64,000 nucleotides of DNA from Stomoxys calcitrans (taxonomy: Eukaryota > Arthropoda > Insecta > Diptera > Muscidae). This document shows positions 60,321 through 64,000 of the stretch, piece by piece; the stretch's first letter is position 1, and every line of letters begins with the position of its first letter. Location of the stretch: assembly GCF_963082655.1 (NCBI RefSeq), contig NC_081553.1, forward strand, positions 66,752,951 through 66,816,950. The letters are read 5' to 3'. Below the pieces are notes generated by a model that saw nothing but the letters and a program-made list of their open reading frames with translations, did no database searches and was not told where the DNA came from. Made by a program: the position numbers and the translations under genes.

Positions 60321-60389
60321 ATTGCTTTTTCAACGAAATTTTATCTCAACAGGACAAGGCAAACAAGGCAGGAACTTACAATAGATAGG

Positions 60390-60560
60390 CCAACCTTGAC
60401 ATGTAGTTGTTGCTGTAGCAGTGTGTTGTACACTAAGACGGCAGCCCTTGCCGTTAAAGGGTTCCGTCGGGGCAATCCGGTACGTTCAACCAGCTGCCAT
60501 GGTATTGTTGACATGTTAGTTTTGGTTCTCGACGATTTTTATGGTACTTCTTACACCAGT
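60390..60560 (-). mobile_element. LINE 3'-end fragment, reverse
   Basis: GTTGTTGCTGTAGCAGTGTG, CGGCAGCCCTTGCCG and GGGGCAATCCGGTACGTTCA, the reverse complement of the tail at 34320-34470. Confidence 0.5.
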
Positions 60561-60603
60561 TTTCGAAATGTCCTCAACCAGTTAATCCTCCCACGGAAGT
60601 TTT

Positions 60604-62894
60604 CATACCCACCACCATAGAATGGGGGTATACTAATTTCGTCATTCTGTTTGTAACACCTCGAAAAATGCGTCTAAGACCCATAAAGTATATATATTAT
60701 TGATCCTCGTGACATTTTAAGTCGATCTAGCCATGTCCGTCCGTCTGTCCGTCTGTCGAAAAAACGCTAACTTTCGAAGGAGTAAAGCTAGGCGCTTGAA
60801 ATTTGGCACAAATACCTTTTATTAGTGTGTCGGTTGGGATTGTAAATGGGCCAAATCGGTCGATGTTTGGATATAGTTGCCATATAAACCAATCTTGGGT
60901 CTTGACTTCTTGAGCTTCTAGAGGGCGCCATTCTTATCCGATTTGGCTGTAATTTTGCATGAGGTGTTTTGGTATGACTTCAAACAACTGTGCCAAGTAT
61001 GGTGCAAATCAGTTCATAACCTGATATAGCTGCCATATAAACCGATATTGGATCTTGACTTCTTGAGCCGCTAGAGGGCGCCAGTATCATCCAAATTGAA
61101 ATTTTGCATAAGGTTTTTGGCTATGACTTCAAACAACTGTTCTAGAAGAAAGGTCCAAAAGTGGACCCATAGGCACAATATGGGTATCAAATGAAAGGTA
61201 TTGGAGACTAGAAAACGAATATCGTATTCAAATTTGAGTCCAAGTACCCAGCAGGCCTACCCGACCCAAAAACTCCTCTAAACAGATATATTCGACGTTC
61301 ATGTCAATATCGGCCTCAAATAAAAATTATTTGACAGTAGATTACAAATATGGCATAAAAACTAAGGTCCTAGTAATGGGAGGTCGCTCCACCCCCAAGT
61401 ACCCCCAAACGGACATATATGTCGACCATGTTTATACGGAACTCAAATGAAAGGTATTTGGGAGTAGATTACGAATATCACATTTAAATTTGTGTGCAAG
61501 TCTAGGTGGCGCTTTTCTTTCCAAAAATAAGGCATGTAGGTTGATTGACCCATTATGACAATATGGGACTCAAATGAAAGGTTTTCGAGAGTAGAAAACG
61601 AATTTGATATATAATTTTGGAGCCAAGTGTTTGGGGGTATGCCCTAAAGAGTCCCCTAAACTGAACTTCATTTTCGATTAGGCAATATGGAGTTCAAATC
61701 ATCGATATTTGGGAGTAAGGAACGAATTTGATATATAGTTTCAGGGCAAGGTACCGGTGGCAGCCCCAGCCCCAAAACAACCTTCAAACATTTCATATTT
61801 ACTGACCAATGCAATATGGGCCTCACATTAAATGGATTTGGGAGTGCAGCACGAATTTAATATCAATATTTGAGTCAAATGTCTGAGTGCCATCGCTCCC
61901 CTAAAAAGAACTTCTCATTACCCTAATTTTCAAAACCACCAGATCTCGGAGATTGGTAAGGCGATATATTGGCAATTTTTTTTTGCACTCTCACAGTCAA
62001 AGCAGAGGTGTTTTGCCATGACTTCAAACAACTGCGCTAAGTATGGTTCAAATTGGTTCATAACCTGGTATAGCTGCCATATAAATCGATCTTTGATCTT
62101 GACTTCTTGAGCCGCTAGAGGCCGCAAATCTCATCCAATTTGGCTAAAATTTTAAATGAGGTCTTTTGTTATGACTTCCAGCAACTGTGCTAAGTATAAT
62201 GCAAATCAGTTCCTAACCTGGTATAGCTGCCATGTAAACCAATATTGGATCTTGACTTCTTGAGTCTCTAGAGGGCGCAATTCTTATCCGATTTGGCTGA
62301 AATTATGCGTGAGGTGTTTTGTTATGACTTCTAGCAACTGTGTCAAATATAGTTGAAATCGATCCATAACATGATATAGCTGCCATTTAAACCGATCTGT
62401 GATCTTGACTTCTTGAACCTCCAGAGGGCGTAATTATTATCCGATTTGGCCTGAAATTTTATACAACAGCTTCTCCCGTGACTTTCAACATACGTGCCAA
62501 ATATGGTCAGAATCGATCTATAGCCTGATACAGCTCCCATTTAAACCGATCTCTCTATTTTACTTCTTGAGCCCCTAAAGGGCGCGATTCTTACTCGAAT
62601 TGGCTGCAATTTTCCACAATGGCTTCTACTATAGTCTCCAACATTCAATTCAATTATGGTCCGAATCGGACCATAACTTGATATAGCTGCAATATTAAAT
62701 CAATTCTTTAATTTTATTCCTTGTTTGCCTAAAAAGCGATATCGGGAAAAGAACTCGACAAATGCTATCTATGGTGGAGGATATATAGGATTCTGTCCGG
62801 CCGAACTTAGCACGCTATTACTTGTTTTGCCAATCCATGGTGGAGGGTATATAAGATTCGGTTCGGCCGAACTTAGCACGCTTTTACTTGTTTT
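60604..62894 (-). mobile_element. Family A repeat, reverse, split by a Helitron fragment, with doubled end
   Basis: Starts ATACCCACCACCATAGAATG, then GTCCGTCCGTCTGTCCGTC and reversed units (TTGACTTCTTGAGCCGCTAG). The Helitron piece at 61146-61935 interrupts it. The hairpin-side end is present twice in tandem, at about 62770-62834 and 62835-62894. Confidence 0.65.
61146..61935 (+). mobile_element. Helitron fragment inside family A
   Basis: CAATATGGGTATCAAATGAA, CAAGTACCCAGCAGGCC and AAAGTCCCAA-type blocks match the distal Helitron units; neither the TC start nor the CTAGT end is present. Confidence 0.55.
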
Positions 62895-63376
62895 CTTTAA
62901 TTTTATTAAAACTTTCGAAGGTATTGATAAGAATATCCTTTCGCCTGATATAACCTTCCTCTAGAGTTGTGTTCGACATATTGCTATTAACAAAACTTTG
63001 TACAATTTGCCTCATATATCTGCCCTTTAGGTGTTTAAAGAGTCAAATTTAAGATTCGTTTGCATGGAAGCTTATCCATGACCCAATTCAAATCACATGG
63101 GTAATTTCGCTTGGATGTTGTAAGTCATGACAAAACATCATATGCAGGTGTTCAATAAACCATTTCGGACACGTATCATGCGTGTACATCTCACTATAAT
63201 TCAACATGCTTAAATTTATCCAAATGACAAGAAAAATATGCCCTTCCTGGAGTCTAAAAGTCAAATTAGGGGGTTGGTTAAGATATAACCAACCTCCAGA
63301 TCCGCCATCACGTATAAAGAGCATAAATATATTACTTGAGCTTTAAAACCTCGCACCATGTAAAAAAATACTTTTT
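62895..63376. other. Unique DNA between two family A elements
   Basis: No repeat family or supported coding frame; the minus-strand frame at 63088-63324 has no recognisable motif. Confidence 0.45.
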
Positions 63377-64000
63377 TATACCCACCACCGAAGAATGGGG
63401 GTATATTCATTTTGTCATTCCGTTTGCAACACATCGAAATATCCATTTCCGACCCTATAAAGTATATATGTTCTTGATCAGCGTAAAAATCTAAGACGAT
63501 CTAGACATGTCCGTCCGTCTGTCCGACTGTCTGTTGAAATCACGCTACAGTCTTTAAAAATAGAGATATTGAGCTGAAACTTTGCACAGTTTTTTTTTTG
63601 TCCATAAGCAGGTTAAATTCTAAGATGGGCTATATCGGACTATACCCCCCATATAGACAGATCGACCGATTTAGGGTCTAAGGCCCATAAAAGCCACATT
63701 TATTATCCGACATCACATTAGGCCCTTCGACATCCCTCCTTAATTTGGCCCGATCGGTCCAGATTTGGATATAGCCCCCATATAGAACGATCAGCCGATT
63801 TATAAAAGCCACATTTATTAACCGATTTTGCTAAAATTTGGGTCGGTGAGTTGTGTTAGTATCTTCGACATCCTTCGTTAATTTGGCCCAGATCAGTCCA
63901 GATTTGGATATAGCTCCCATATAGACCGATCCTCCGATTTAGGGTCTTAGGCCCATAAAAGCCACATTTATTATCCGATTTTGCTGAATTTTAGGACGGT
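63377..64000 (-). mobile_element. Family A repeat, reverse, cut by the window end
   Basis: Starts TATACCCACCACCGAAGAAT, then CATTCCGTTTGCAACACATC, CATGTCCGTCCGTCTGTCC and units with AAAGCCACATTTATTATCCG. Same subtype as 10484-11636. Confidence 0.65.

Overview
The window reads as nuclear DNA of a higher (calyptrate/muscoid-type) fly. The one real host gene is a dipteran Pde6-type cyclic-nucleotide phosphodiesterase split by small and large introns. Around it the DNA is AT-rich and packed with fly-type transposon relics: mariner, Helitron, tRNA-derived SINE, Jockey- and R1/LOA-like LINE fragments, and hairpin-ended non-autonomous elements. I cannot fix the species; a large-genome muscid or blow fly fits best.

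Gene: nine coding exons on the + strand between 17957 and 33713 join with consistent phases into 917 codons plus a stop. They encode two GAF domains, a complete class I PDE catalytic domain and a C-terminal CaaX box (CALL). The first exon seen starts at a splice acceptor, so the N-terminus (roughly 200 residues by comparison with fly PDE6, from memory) and the promoter lie upstream, probably before position 1. Bases 1-17956 would then be 5' intron, although I cannot prove that. A 3' UTR with a perfect hairpin and an AATAAA signal follows the stop.

Layout: 1-1500 mariner relic split by a hairpin-ended element (family A); 1530-3583 more family A; 3585-3908 TTTTA microsatellite; 5155-6723 Helitron; 8318-9479 and 10484-13719 family A (the second interrupted by a reversed Helitron); 14331-17700 family B, SINEs, a LINE relic and a mariner MITE; 17957-33713 Pde6, whose long introns hold family A/B elements, SINEs, a LINE, a long TTTTA array, a mariner deletion derivative and a 2.6 kb Helitron; 34.3-39.2 kb family B and Helitrons; 39.4-42.0 kb Jockey-like LINE relic; 42.4-43.9 kb family A carrying a second copy of the mariner deletion derivative; 43.9-45.5 kb AT-rich DNA with no recognisable feature; 45531-58625 a very large foldback/satellite structure; 58.6-64.0 kb family A, LINE and transposase relics, and a Helitron fragment.

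The most unusual object is the 13 kb structure at 45.5-58.6 kb. A 31-bp tandem repeat (about 41 copies) faces an inverted array of the same unit (about 256 copies) across a 1.25 kb near-perfect inverted repeat with a loop of about 21 bases. Each 31-bp unit is itself an imperfect hairpin. The architecture recalls Drosophila foldback (FB) elements, which also use 31-bp repeats in inverted arms, but I claim only structural resemblance. Other notable signals are a SINE carried inside every Helitron 3' region seen, inverted MITEs flanking a Pde6 exon, an in-frame stop-free 102-base intron in the catalytic domain, and two related hairpin-ended families that account for much of the repeat content.
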